Positions 33,246 through 43,201 of a DNA stretch of 64,000 nt are shown here, one piece after another. The stretch is taken from positions 86,040,523 through 86,104,522 of the forward strand of contig OY997589.1 in NCBI GenBank assembly GCA_963921825.1, read 5' to 3'. Source of the stretch: Erodium maritimum (Eukaryota; Streptophyta; Magnoliopsida; Geraniales; Geraniaceae). The notes under the pieces were generated by a model. That model was not told the DNA's origin, searched no databases, and saw nothing but the letters and a program-made list of their open reading frames with translations. Every line of letters starts with the position of its first letter. Position 1 is the first letter of the stretch. A program made the translations under genes and the position numbers.

Positions 33246-34299
33246 TCTAGAACCAATATTCTTTTGAATTGAAAAAAAATGTTTATGAGATTACTAAATA
33301 ATTATATTAATTATATACATTGACTTGTTTTTTAAATATGAGAAAACATTATAAATATAATGGGAATTCAATATTATCTAACTAATTGGAGGGGATGGGA
33401 TAAGATCATTGTCAATATCGTATGACTAACTTGATAGAATGTCACCAACCGAATAAACTAGGAAAATATATATTTTGAGTTGAAAACATGTGGATAATTC
33501 AAATATATACCTACTAAAAAAAATTGCTTGTTTTTGGCATACTACACTGCATCACAACGACGAAAAGAGGAAATTTTATTTTGTGATGATTCTATTTGTT
33601 TTGATTTTTCATCTCGAGATCAGATGTTCCATAAAATCCGCTTATCTATAAAAGTAGCATACCGAAAGGGACGTAAAATTGAAAACTTGCGGACATTACA
33701 GAAAAATGCATTTCTACTCGTGCCCAAAATTATGGACATTGAAAAGAGATTTTTTTTCGTTTTCGACCTATTACAGTATGTCGAAAACGGAAAAAAGATG
33801 GGAAAATTATTTTGAGTTGATAATTTGCGGCTAACACAAAAAGGTACATCTCCATGCGTACCCGATAATGTAGGGTAAATCCGAGTACAATGGAACAGTA
33901 AAACTCTTTTTTCTTTTTGTTTTTTCGTTTTCGGCATACTAGTACGTCATAAACGGTAGAAAATGGGAAAATTATTGAGTTGAACCTCCTCTGTCTCCCC
34001 GCTATTTTTGGGTGGGTCCGTTGGTCTGATACGTGTTGGTATTCGACGTGTTCTTCTTGGTTGTTTGCTTCTCTTAGAGATCGAAATTTTTCTGTTTCTT
34101 TGGGTTTTGAGTTTCGGTGGTTTTGTCCACCAAGCTACCTCTGTAGTTAAATAGTGTTGACCGCCGACGTGTCGGTCCCACTTAATTTTTTTAGTTTGTG
34201 ACTTCGATGAGGTGGATTGTTTTCTTCAAGTTCGAATAAGTTCCTTGGCCTCCATCCTCCCTACTCCCTGGTTTTCTAGCTCGCGGTGTTGTAGCCTAA
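33246..34299. repeat. Degenerate tandem repeats and an R1-like fragment
   Basis: From about 33475 to 33985 about three degenerate units of 150-170 bp recur. Each contains ATTTTGAGTTGA, a purine-rich AAAAGG..ACATCTCC-like stretch and CGTTTTCGGCATACTA. From 33985 to 34296 there is T/G-rich sequence with GACCGCCGACGTGTCGGTCCC, resembling R1 copy a (TTGACCGTCGACGTATCGATCACC), probably an R1 fragment. No gene is seen. Confidence 0.5.
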
Positions 34300-34703
34300 G
34301 AGCATCCACAGTCATCTCGCCGGCTGCCGGCGAGATGGCGCTGGCGAGATGACTTAAAATATTAAAATGTAATTACCTCGCCGGCGAGGAGGCAGCGACG
34401 TCTGCAGTGGGCGAGGAGCAGCCGGCGAGAAGGAGGAAAAATCAATGTTTTTTTATTAAAAAACAGATTTTGAATAGATCATACTAATTTTATTTAAAAA
34501 CAACAAATACTGGAAGATCGATAACACAAAGGAAACTAAAAATGAAATACCCGATAACATAAAAGGGTAGAGGTACTCATTAAACAACGCAAATAAAATG
34601 AAACCAACACAAAAGAAACTAAACCAAGGAAAGTAATAAAAAAAAGAAAAACAAATTGCAGTTGAGAAATCCACCAACACATACGAAAATTAAAACAAAC
34701 ACG

Positions 34704-35072
34704 TTAATGAGAATTCCAGTAGTGTTCTCCTTTGACAAGATACCACCAGTGTTTCCATGTGAATGGATGCCCACAAGCCTTCATGTATTGCTCCTCGGTC
34801 AACTTCATGATTTCCGCATCGTTCCAGCCGGTCGTATGGTCCCTGCAGTTCTTCACAAACAGCCCTTGGAAGAACGTCACTTTGGGATTCGTCCACAGCC
34901 AGTGGTCTTTGCAATGCTTCCACGACCTCACCGGAGCATCCGGGCCCCGATTAGATGCCAGTTCCTCAGCGATGGCCCCCCAGTCGTACGGGTGGTGCAT
35001 CCAAGCTTGAACTAGCTTGCAGTCCTCCTCGACGGTCCACAAGACACGCTTTGCTTGGACGGGATCGGCCAT
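34704..35072 (-). CDS. Myb/SANT-like protein encoded by a Harbinger-type element
   Basis: An intact 122-residue frame. It has a Trp-containing helical domain beginning WTVEEDCKLVQAW (residues about 12-24), continuing RSWKHCKDHW, then GWNDAEIMKLTEEQYMKA and ending FTWKHWWYLVKGEHYW. This arrangement is that of the Myb/SANT-like ORF1 of plant PIF/Harbinger elements, usually longer and annotated as NAM-associated or GST-T3-like. In known systems ORF1 binds the element's ends and helps the transposase enter the nucleus; that role is transferred from the family. No frameshift or stop is present, which suggests recent activity or selection. Confidence 0.8.
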   Translation of the reverse strand: MADPVQAKRVLWTVEEDCKLVQAWMHHPYDWGAIAEELASNRGPDAPVRSWKHCKDHWLWTNPKVTFFQGLFVKNCRDHTTGWNDAEIMKLTEEQYMKACGHPFTWKHWWYLVKGEHYWNSH

Positions 35073-35156
35073 AGCGAAAGAAATTGGAATACGACTTTTG
35101 GAAGTGTAGTAGAAGAGAGTAATTGAGAGTGTGTGTAAAAATGAATTTTGGGTTAG

Positions 35157-35165
35157 TATTTATAG
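35157..35165 (-). promoter_or_regulatory. TATA box of the Myb/SANT-like ORF
   Basis: On the minus strand CTATAAATA lies 85 bases upstream of the ATG at 35072, within the element. Confidence 0.65.
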
Positions 35166-35432
35166 GGGTGAAAACTGAAAGAAAAAAAAAAAGTTAATGC
35201 TGCCAGCGACCAGCCACGTGTCGCCAGCTCCTTCATCGCCAACGGCCGGCGCGCCACCCAAGGGGATAAGCCAGCACATCGCCAGCGAGATGTGCTGGCG
35301 AGGACGTTAACGGCTAGCCATCTCGCCAGCACCTTCCTCGCCTGCTCCTCGCCAGCTCCCCGCCGTTTCCTCGCCGGCGACTTCTCCTCGCCAGCTGCTC
35401 CTCGCCGACCACTGTAGATGCTCTAAGTAGTG

Positions 35433-35536
35433 GCGCGTGTAACGAACCCGAACTCACTCAAGCTTTTAAGCTATAATTGCTTACGCGCGTGTAACGAACC
35501 CGAACTCACTCAAGCTTTTAAGCTATAATTGCTTAC
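35433..35536. repeat. 52-bp perfect tandem duplication
   Basis: Two adjacent units of 52 bp (35433-35484 and 35485-35536) starting GCGCGTGTAACGAACCCGAACTC. They lie between the Harbinger-type element and the Ty3 remnant; the phrase TAACGAACCCGAACTCAC could be the edge of an LTR. Confidence 0.85.
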
Positions 35537-35619
35537 GCTTTTATTACTGATAAAAACATGAACTATTTAGTGATCCTTGCTCTGTTTCATGCGAATTCTT
35601 CAACTACAGCAACTCTGTT

Positions 35620-36240
35620 TCCATTGCCGCTAGATTAAGAGAATAGGGTGCATAACCATACATGGCCTCGAAAGGTGTCATTTGTAGCGTCGAGTGGTAA
35701 CTCGTATTATACCAATATTCAGCTAGATCAAGCCATTTGCTCCATTCTTTCGGGTTTTGACGGACCATTGCTAGTAAATAGTTCTCAAAGGCATTGGTTT
35801 AATCTCTCTGTTTGTCCATCAGTTTGTGGATGATAGACCGACGACATCCTTAGTTTCGTACCTAACAATCCTTAGTTTCGTACCTAGCAATTCGAATAAC
35901 TCTCTCCAAAAATTACTTGTGAATACTTTATCTCGATCAGAGACCTTCCACTCATAGTGCCCATTGTTGCGATTTTTTCCTCTTGTCTTTCATTAAGTCG
36001 AATTTGATGATAACTCGTCGTGTATTGCTGGAATAGGAAATTTGTCTTTGATAACGAAGCGCCAACCTCAGTCCTTGTTCTTCACCAAGATCACTGGGAA
36101 CGAAAAGGGGCTTGTGCTGTTACAGACGATGCATGCACTCAACATTTCTCCCACCATTGCTTCAACAACTGCCTTGTGTTCATGGCTGAGTTTACAAGGC
36201 CTCACAGAAGGGGGGTTTGCTCCTGTAGGTAATCATTTGC
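35620..36240 (-). pseudogene. Ty3/gypsy retrotransposon pol remnant
   Basis: Minus-strand translation around 35640-35800 gives integrase-type sequence (NPKEWSKWLDLAEYWYNTSY, then TPFEAMYGYAPY; before it HPQTDGQTERLN-like). The part at about 36020-36220 gives the start of a reverse transcriptase (EAMVGEMLS, SPFSFPVILVKNKD). The RT core, RNase H and N-terminal integrase between them are deleted, and frames are broken. No LTR pair is recognisable. Confidence 0.75.
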
Positions 36241-36249
36241 CCCTTTCAT

Positions 36250-37139
36250 TCTACAACACAACACCAGATTCATGAAAATTGATTAAAAAGACCTGAGCAG
36301 AGCTACAAGGCAAAGAGAACATGCTCTCCTTCATCCTTGTTGCCTTGAATGAATAAGATTGTTTCACCACTGAAATCGCATCCCTGCCTCCGAATGAACC
36401 CAATCCAAGTTCCATTGGGTTTTTCACTGCTGGGCGGATTCGAATTGACCTCAAAATATGGATGAATATACAGATGTCTATTTGAGTACTCTGCTTACTA
36501 TACGACCCCAATCCGAGTCCATTTGAGGTGTCTCCTATGTTGAGTTTCCTAAAAAAAAAATAGTTTTTCAACGGTTTCTGTTGCTTTTTCTCTTAATTAC
36601 TTATCTTTAATAATAGATTAATGGGTTAATTGTCAAAAAGTGTACTGAAGTTTTGTCTACAAACTATTGTCCATGTTTTGTGGGTACACTAAAGTTTTAT
36701 CCACCGATTTTTTAGAAAAAAAACGTAACAGATTAATTGTCAAAAACTACCCTAAATTATTGCCCACACAACTCTAGAATGCACTATGAATTGCCCGCAC
36801 AACTTTAAAATACATTATGTATTGCCCACAAATGTCTTGAATCCCCGAAAAAATGCCCAGACCATCATCCCTAGTACAAAAGTTGAGTTCAAATTTAACC
36901 TCTAACTGTACCTTAAATTTGAGTTCAATCCAAGTTCATCAACAAGAGAACTTAAGCATGTATCCTAACTTAAGATCAAGGGCAAATAAAACCCACATAT
37001 TTCAATGCAAAAACATTCAAAAGTAGCAAACTTTATTCAAAAACCAATGTTGAATCGTTTCCAAGACATACCTAATGCTGCTGCTGAGAAGAAAAATCAC
37101 TCTACAAGATCAGCTTTCACAAACCAACGACCCGAAAAC
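36250..37139. other. Intergenic DNA downstream of the PILS gene
   Basis: A family D repeat occupies 36623 to about 36860. The rest is unremarkable AT-rich sequence. The last 100-200 bases before 37140 should be the PILS 3' UTR. Confidence 0.5.
36623..36860. repeat. Family D MITE, copy 3
   Basis: Starts GGGTTAATTGTCAAAAAGTGTACTG and restarts at about 36733 with ATTAATTGTCAAAAACTACCC. It then has TTGCCCACACAACTCTAG and GAATTGCCCGCACAAC. It looks like two overlapping partial copies. Confidence 0.6.
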
Positions 37140-38495
37140 TCAGATCCACGACAGTATTTTGAAGTAGACAACGATGTAAAACGAAAGAGAAACAAGAGCA
37201 AGTCCGTGCTGCCAGAACAGAAGCGCTGAAGCCTCCCTAACTGCATAACCCCTCAGGCTCGCAATAGCTCCCAACAATATAGCACTGGGCGTTGTGTACT
37301 GCAACAACAGCACGAACCTATACATGGCATCATCACCAACCAAGAAGTTAAATTTATCAGCCAACCCGACGATTCCAATCCCAACAAGAGGAAGCACCAC
37401 GAGCCTCGCCACAATGATACCGATTGTAGTTCGGAGCCCGAGCTTGGACTCGTTCGGGCCTTCAGCGAGCATGCCCCCGAGGATCAGCATCACCGAAGGC
37501 ACCATGGCGCCGGCTAGGATCTGTAAGCTGTCTGTGACGAATGATAATGGAGCGTTGTAGCCAAAGACGAAAGCTTTGATCTGAGGGACAGTGCCTACGA
37601 TGATGGCTAATAAGGAAGCGAGGGTTGGAGGTTGAAGAATGTGCTGGATCGGGGTTTGTTCAGCGACAATCCTCATCCTCCTGACCACTCTGGGCTCGGC
37701 TAAGCACATGTTCGATGTCCTGGGGCTTGAGCTGGGATTGTCAAAGTCTGGAAGAGTGGCGAAACTCGATATGCTAGTGAAGACCTTGGCGATGAACGGG
37801 CTTTTGGAGTGTTCAGTTTCTTTTTCCTCCATACCTGGCCACTCGGCCTCTACAAGTAGAGGCCTGCTGATCTCATCGGTTAGGGCTTGTACTTGTTGAA
37901 TCTCAGCCCCTTCCTCAACAAACTCGTAGTACTCCAATGGAGGCTCCATCATGTGATAAACAAGGGTGTAAACGAGGATAACAGCGACCCACTGGGCAAA
38001 CGAGACATAAGCCACGCCTCTCGAATGGCAATGGGGCCCGAAAGGGGCGTCCGAGACACTCTTTGCAGTGTGGCAAACAGATCCAACGATTGCTAGAGGG
38101 AGGTTACCGGTGTTCCCAAAAGCAGTCATGATTATGGTGAACCTGTTGAACTCTGGAGGCGGGCGACACAATATCACTACCAAGTACCCGAGGAAGCAAC
38201 CGATGAGAGTGCTCACCAATACATTGACCGGGATGAACCACCAATCGAATATGTTGCTGATTGAAATGCTCTCACCGAGCTCGGTGAAGATCAGGCATGG
38301 CAAGAAGAGGGCAAAGACTAGCTTGCTCAGGAGCTTGAATGTGGCCCTTGGAACCATCTGGCTCTTGGGGTGTGCAAGGACAAGCCCGATAACTGTGAGG
38401 GAAAGGAGTTTCATCAATGGGGTTATAGCAGATCGGACATCTTGGCCACTAACATCTATCGCCTTGGGATCCAAAACAAAGTTGTACTCAGACAT
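37140..38495 (-). CDS. PIN-LIKES (PILS) auxin carrier family protein
   Basis: A single coding exon of 451 residues. The family puts these proteins in the ER membrane, where they control intracellular auxin; ten hydrophobic segments fit the auxin-efflux-carrier fold. Conserved blocks seen are LLSLTVIGLVLAHPK, KLVFALFLPCLIFTELGES, PPEFNRFTIIMTAFGNTGNLP, SFAQWVAVILVYTLVYHMMEP and the C-terminal TPSAILLGAIASLRGYA. A hydrophilic loop (about residues 195-280, with EAEWPGMEEKETEHSKSPF) separates the two halves. I start at 38495 (MSEYNFVL); the frame is open 28 codons further, but a TATTGCAG acceptor lies 13-20 bases upstream of this ATG. A 5' UTR intron of about 38508-39470 is likely, with donor GTGAGC. 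By memory it is nearest Arabidopsis At1g71090. Confidence 0.92.
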   Translation of the reverse strand: MSEYNFVLDPKAIDVSGQDVRSAITPLMKLLSLTVIGLVLAHPKSQMVPRATFKLLSKLVFALFLPCLIFTELGESISISNIFDWWFIPVNVLVSTLIGCFLGYLVVILCRPPPEFNRFTIIMTAFGNTGNLPLAIVGSVCHTAKSVSDAPFGPHCHSRGVAYVSFAQWVAVILVYTLVYHMMEPPLEYYEFVEEGAEIQQVQALTDEISRPLLVEAEWPGMEEKETEHSKSPFIAKVFTSISSFATLPDFDNPSSSPRTSNMCLAEPRVVRRMRIVAEQTPIQHILQPPTLASLLAIIVGTVPQIKAFVFGYNAPLSFVTDSLQILAGAMVPSVMLILGGMLAEGPNESKLGLRTTIGIIVARLVVLPLVGIGIVGLADKFNFLVGDDAMYRFVLLLQYTTPSAILLGAIASLRGYAVREASALLFWQHGLALVSLSFYIVVYFKILSWI

Positions 38496-38507
38496 TGTTA
38501 TCCTTCT

Positions 38508-39530
38508 CTGCAATAGAGCATAACCAATTAGTCTAACACTACAACAAAATCGAAAGAGAAGTAAGATCAAAACCATCAAAACTCAGTATTCCAACTCTTG
38601 AACATCTTTCTTCTAGAGAAAATAAGCAATTACAGCTTTAATAAACCCAAAGCGAAGTAAGATCAGTGTTAATCAAGATAGAGTTTTTTTTTTCTTTCTA
38701 ACCAGCAAGAAGAGGAGCCTAATTCCTAACCTATCCTTCATCCACACTTGCTCTCAAGTAGATGTACCCAATGGGATTTGAATCTCTGATCTCAAATCCC
38801 ACTCTAGGCTCTAGCCTAAAACCTAACCTTCACCTACACCTGCTCTCAAAGAGATGTACCCATTGAGATCCGAACCTCGGACCTCCACCTGCTCCTAAGA
38901 AGATGTGCTTATTGGGGTTCGAACCTCTGACCTCGAAGCCTACTCCAACCTAATCTCCACCTACACTTGCTCCCAAGAAGATGTACGAACCTCTGACCTC
39001 AAGGAGATGAGAGAGCTCTCTAACCACCCGACCAACCCAAGTGGACATTAATCAAGATATAGTTAAAAGAGTCAAATCAACAAACTACACACTTCATCTA
39101 TCTCACACAAACCCAATATCAAAATACATGTCCTAAACCAAAACTGGGTTTATCAACAAAACCCCACTTCAATGATCAATACAGATAAGCTCCCAGCAAC
39201 ATGTTCACAAAACCAAAAGAAAAAAAAACATACTTATAAGCTTCAAATCACACAGAGAAACACATAAAACATCTGCAAATCACTAAACAATTCGAAACAT
39301 GCTCATGAGATTAGAGAACTCCGAGGAGAACCCAGAAACACAATCAGGTCAGAGATTAGAACAATCTCAATCAAATCAACCAGATATACGATCTGGGTAT
39401 TAGAGATTAGAGCAAATCAACGACGAAATCGAGAGTTTTGATTCAAAAGAAGCGAGAGAAGAGAGCTCACAGATCCGAGAATTGACACCGCAAAGAGCAA
39501 ATCGTCCGATTCAATCATAAACCCTTTTTT
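38508..39530 (-). other. 5' UTR intron and first non-coding exon of the PILS gene
   Basis: On the minus strand GATCT|GTGAGCTCTC at about 39470 is a good donor and CTATTGCAG|AGAAGG at 38508 a good acceptor. The first exon would lie just upstream, to about 39530. The intron holds a cluster of SINE fragments. Confidence 0.55.
38752..39053 (-). mobile_element. Tandem cluster of SINE copies in the PILS leader intron
   Basis: The 3' part of the SINE (minus strand GAGGTC..GAGGTTCG.ACCCCAAT...ACATCTTCTTGGGAGCA) recurs about four times, head to tail, at roughly 38756, 38850, 38900 and 38975. Only the copy nearest 39050 keeps the 5' CCACTTGGGTTGG start. Each repeat contains a B-box-like GGTTCGNANCCC. 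Confidence 0.75.
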
Positions 39531-39789
39531 GTCTTTATTTTTTAATAATCCAACCTGGTCCGAATCCTGTCCAGGTGGTTGCCACGTCAACATCGCTATC
39601 CAGTTTTCGACGGTCCAGATTGCATGTTGAACACATCGGAAGCAACTGGATTTGCTGACTGTAACTAAGGTGGTTAAGATATCAACTTACTGTCTGATTT
39701 GTTTTTTAAGTTTTGTTTTAGCTTTTGGAATCTTTGCGGCTTCGAAATATTTTAATTGGGCATTTTTATGTCGTCCAATTTAAAATTGA

Positions 39790-41195
39790 CAAATGGATTA
39801 TTATATGAGAGCACTTTTTTTTTACAAGTTGTAATTCTTTTGATTTATACTTATAAAAAAATTGAATTTTGTCTTTTTTTTTGAAATATTGTATAAATAT
39901 ATTTAAAATAGTGATTATAATTTTCTTTTTATATGGGCATACGATACGAAAAAAAAATTCTCATCACATCATATATCAGATATCGAATATAGCGCAGCGC
40001 CTCCCTCTGCTAGGGTTTGTGTGCTTTGCTATTTTGCTTCGAGTTCCATGGCGGCTTCGTGCGGTGCGAACGGCGGCAAGCAAGGTGGCGAGGAGGGGGT
40101 TCTTTGGGGACCCTGTTTGCCGGTGTCGGTCAGTCAGGGACTGGGGTTTGAGGCCGGTTCTGAGTTTCTGGAGGAGGACCCGATGGAGGAGCTGATACCG
40201 GCGTCTGCGTCGGTGGGAGCGGAGGTCCTCGGGGCCATGACGGGGATGGGACCGGGGTCGGAGACACCGGTGGTGGTGATCACGGGGGAAGACGACCCCG
40301 AGCTGTCAGAAGGAACTCGGACGGACAGGTCGGGGGCGACGCCGGTGTGGCGTTTCTCGGCCGTGGAGGAGGCGGGCTGGGTTCCTGGTGGCCGGGTTTG
40401 GTCGGGACCGGCCTGTCTCCGCCGCACGCCGGCGAAGGGGCCCCGACCAAGGAGATTAGGGAGCGGGCTGGCGCGGGGCGTGGCTGCTCGTGGCGGCGGC
40501 GGTGGGGGTATTGCTCCCCTATCGTCGGCGTCGATGGGGGAGGAGCAAACACCAGCAGCGGCGGGGGGCCTCAAGCACCCTCGCCTCCAGGAATGAGTGC
40601 TGGGAAGGCCAGGGAGGGTTTGGTCAACTGTACCTTCTCCCTGGTATATAGGTGGCAAGGGTACCACCAACAGTTGATGAGTTACTTCTCTACCACTTCG
40701 GAGTCAGCAATCCCGCGTTCAGGAGCCCTACCATTATCAGTCAAGGGAGGACGATGCACGCTGACTTACCGGGGGAGTAATTGGTCCACCACTGCTTGCT
40801 TATTCTCTGGTCTGCTCGATCAGTATCGTATGGTTGTAGTATACTGTATCGGTGTCCTTGTACGCTACCGCAGTCCCACCCCTCCGACCGCCCCTATGTC
40901 AAAGAGCAAAATTTGTTTCTCTGCATTTGTCTTTCATGTTTTGTTAGTTTGGTTCCTTTGTATGGTGTCTCCGGTTCCCGAAGGCACCAGAATGCTTTTA
41001 CATTAATAATATTATCGTTTCTCTCAAAAAAAATTAAGAATGATGTTTGCTTTAGATTATTTTAATTTTAAGAGGTTAAATAATTATTCCGAAACGAATT
41101 TAGGTAATGGTTTTTTGCTATATTGAAAAAGGAGGTAGGAACTTATAAAAAATAAAAATAAATACCTCAAGTATTTTTATGCAATCATATTTAAA
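39790..41195. repeat. Family A MITE remnant split by a retroposon
   Basis: Left remnant at about 39790-39945 (ACAAGTTGTAATTC, ATTTTGTC, TTGTATAAATATATTTAAAATAGTGATTATAA). Right remnant at about 41040-41195 (GAATGATG, TTCCGAAACGAATTTA, GGAGGTAGGAACTTATAA, ATACCTCAAGTATTTTTATGCAATCAT). The two halves form one degenerate family A palindrome interrupted by the R2 retroposon. Confidence 0.6.
39990..41033 (+). mobile_element. PolyA retroposon, family R2, copy a
   Basis: A GC-rich stretch of about 1 kb starting near GCGCAGCGCCTCCCTCTGCTAGGG and ending TTTCTCTCAAAAAAAATT. Bases 40660-40930 match the other copy (54210-54480, inverted) closely: AGTCAGCAATCCCGCGTTCAGGAGCCCTA, ATTATCAGTCAAGGGAGGACGA, TACCGGGGGAG. 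An open frame of 191 codons (40021-40596) is Gly/Pro/Glu-rich and lacks a known domain; its counterpart frame in copy b is different, so coding is doubtful. Confidence 0.65.
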
Positions 41196-41290
41196 ATAAA
41201 ATTATATGTAAAAACTTATCATAAAGGGTTAGTCATAAATAATAAATTATCTAAAGTTTGGATCAAACCAGGTAACCTAAGTTTTGGAAC

Positions 41291-42866
41291 TTGGTGACAT
41301 TGCTACTACTAACTCTTTCGTCAAGCTCCCGACCACTCTCACGTCAAGCTCTCAAACCCTAACACTTCACATCGTCGTTGTCTCCCTCTTCGTGCCTTCT
41401 ACCGACGACGATTGTGGCCATCGGCCATGGCTGTCGTCAGTGGTGGTGTTTCCGCCCCTCCTTCTTCCTCTTAACTCCTTTCCCACTTTTGTTTCTATTG
41501 CCTCCAGACCTTCTAGCCTCTTTGTTTCTTTGTCTTTGTTTTGGCGTTAGCTACGCCACCCCTTTTAGTTGTTGTCGTGGCCGTTTCGTGGTTGGTCACT
41601 GGTGATTAACAGCATATCTACCCGTGAGAAGCGTTTTCGGCTCGGACTCGCTGTGGATTGTTTCTTCTTCCTGGTGCTCGGCCTCTCCGGCTACTGGTGT
41701 GTCCCCGACCTTCTCCAATCGTTGTGGTTCTAGACTTACCAATGGCTTCGTCCTCCGGCCACCTCCTTTCTCCGGACGGGGGCTTCGTGTGGCGGTAGTT
41801 TCCATCGACGCTGCTTTGGTGGCACTTCTCTTGACCTCGAAGTCTTGGTTGTTGTGCTCGAAATTTCTCGGATTCGGATATGTAGAGCATGAAGGTGTTG
41901 CTCGGGTTGGTTCTGGCTTCCTCAACACACTCGTCTGAGTGGCTTTTGTCTTGGGTCTGAGTTGTTTGGTCTCAATGGTCTACCTTCCGGCCAGTTCCCC
42001 TCCTCCGGTGATTCTCTCAAGCGTCACGTTTCTAGATCCATGTGTGGGTCGCCCTTTTCTCGACCTCTACGGTTGCAGATCGGCGTGGATCTGTTTGTGT
42101 CTCGCTTGGGAGTCTGCTTTGGTGGTAGTCGCTTACTCGGCAGGTGACGAGGGTCGTGGTTCCAGCCTCTCGAAAGTTGCTCGACTTTGCTGTTGTGAGT
42201 AGGGTGTTCTACTTCCTGAGGTGAGATTGATTTTAACACTTCCCGATTTTCTGGGTTTACTATCCTTTATTTCCGATGCCAAATTTCCTACGACCTTGGA
42301 CCCTTTGGGGTTCGGGTCTAGTTGTTCATAAGGTGTTGTCCTGTAGCTTTTTGTGGTGGTTTTTTCGACCCCTAATAGTTAATTTGGGTCACTGGTCATT
42401 AGAGGTGGGCGTTTTCCCAGTATGGCCTCACCATTATCGGTTCTCGATTGACTACGGTGTTGGTCGCCAACCGGTTGCACACCTACTTACCCTTTGGGGT
42501 TCGGGGTGTCGACTGTCTGATTTACTTTGGATTTCAGGGAGTGTTGGGGTCGTCTTTTCTCTGTTCTTCATGGTGGTAAAATTAGGATTTTAGATCTATT
42601 TGTATTTTCCTTTCGAGTTTTATGGTGGGAATATTAGGGTATAAGATCTTTGTTTTCTGTACATGTGCTTCATGTTTGTAAAATCAAGTTGCTAGACCAT
42701 TTCTTTGTTTGTAATTGGATCATTAGTTATCCATGTCTATATAATTTCTGAGGTACTCGTTCGAGAATGGTCATGCTTATATTCTCCTTGATGGTTCATC
42801 TCTTGTCCTTCACCTTTAACCCAAGGATAAGGATCAATGAAGTCATTTGCTGATAAAAAAATAAAA
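41291..42866 (+). mobile_element. PolyA retroposon, family R1, copy c
   Basis: About 1.58 kb, T/G/C-rich, ending CATTTGCTGATAAAAAAATAAAA. Diverged direct repeats GGTAACCTAAGTTTTGGAAC (from 41271) and GATAACCTAAATGTTGGTCA (from 42867) flank it. Near the end is GTGCTTCATGTTTGTAAAATCAAG. Open frames (41284-41550, 41624-41938, 42276-42593) show no known domain. Confidence 0.65.
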
Positions 42867-43201
42867 GATAACCTAAATGTTGGTCACAAGTTATTTACGT
42901 GTTTTTATAAATTGGTCACACATTATTTACATATCTTTACGAATTGAAAAATATCAAGAAAATATGGCCTAAATTTTATCTAATGCACGGCCCAATCTTT
43001 TAGGATAGCTAAATGTACCTAAACTTTTTTGTATTTGACCCCTACAATAATCCAAACCCATTGCATCTTGGGCTTCGTAATGATGGCCCAATACCAGATC
43101 AACAGCCCAACTCAGCCCATATCACAAAATAAATTACTGGCAGTATATTACACAAAATTATTGGATTAGCTTCCTAAAGTTCAATAAAAATTGTGTATTA
43201 A

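Larger units (their letters stand above)
34300..35423. mobile_element. PIF/Harbinger-type element carrying a Myb/SANT-like ORF
   Basis: A 1124-bp element flanked by TAA at 34297-34299 and 35424-35426. Terminal repeats are GAGCATCCACAGT on the left and the inverse of ACTGTAGATGCTC on the right. Subterminal regions are full of GGCGAG/CTCGCC repeats (CTGGCGAGATGAC). It holds a single minus-strand gene (34704-35072) with its own TATA box and no transposase. A 306-bp relative without the gene is at 60480-60785. Confidence 0.9.

Noticed and set aside
37639..38523. Plus-strand frames (86 and 151 codons) over the PILS gene
   Set aside because: They lie opposite conserved PILS membrane segments and contain no recognisable protein.
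38496..38579. Extended N-terminus for PILS (MMVLILLLFRF...)
   Set aside because: A good TATTGCAG acceptor lies between it and the ATG at 38495, and the family starts near the MSEYNFVL position, so it is more likely intron.
40134..40670. Long antisense open frame (178 codons) opposite the R2 retroposon ORF
   Set aside because: High GC keeps several frames open there; the sequence is low-complexity Pro/Ser with no domain, and the region has a polyA retroposon structure.
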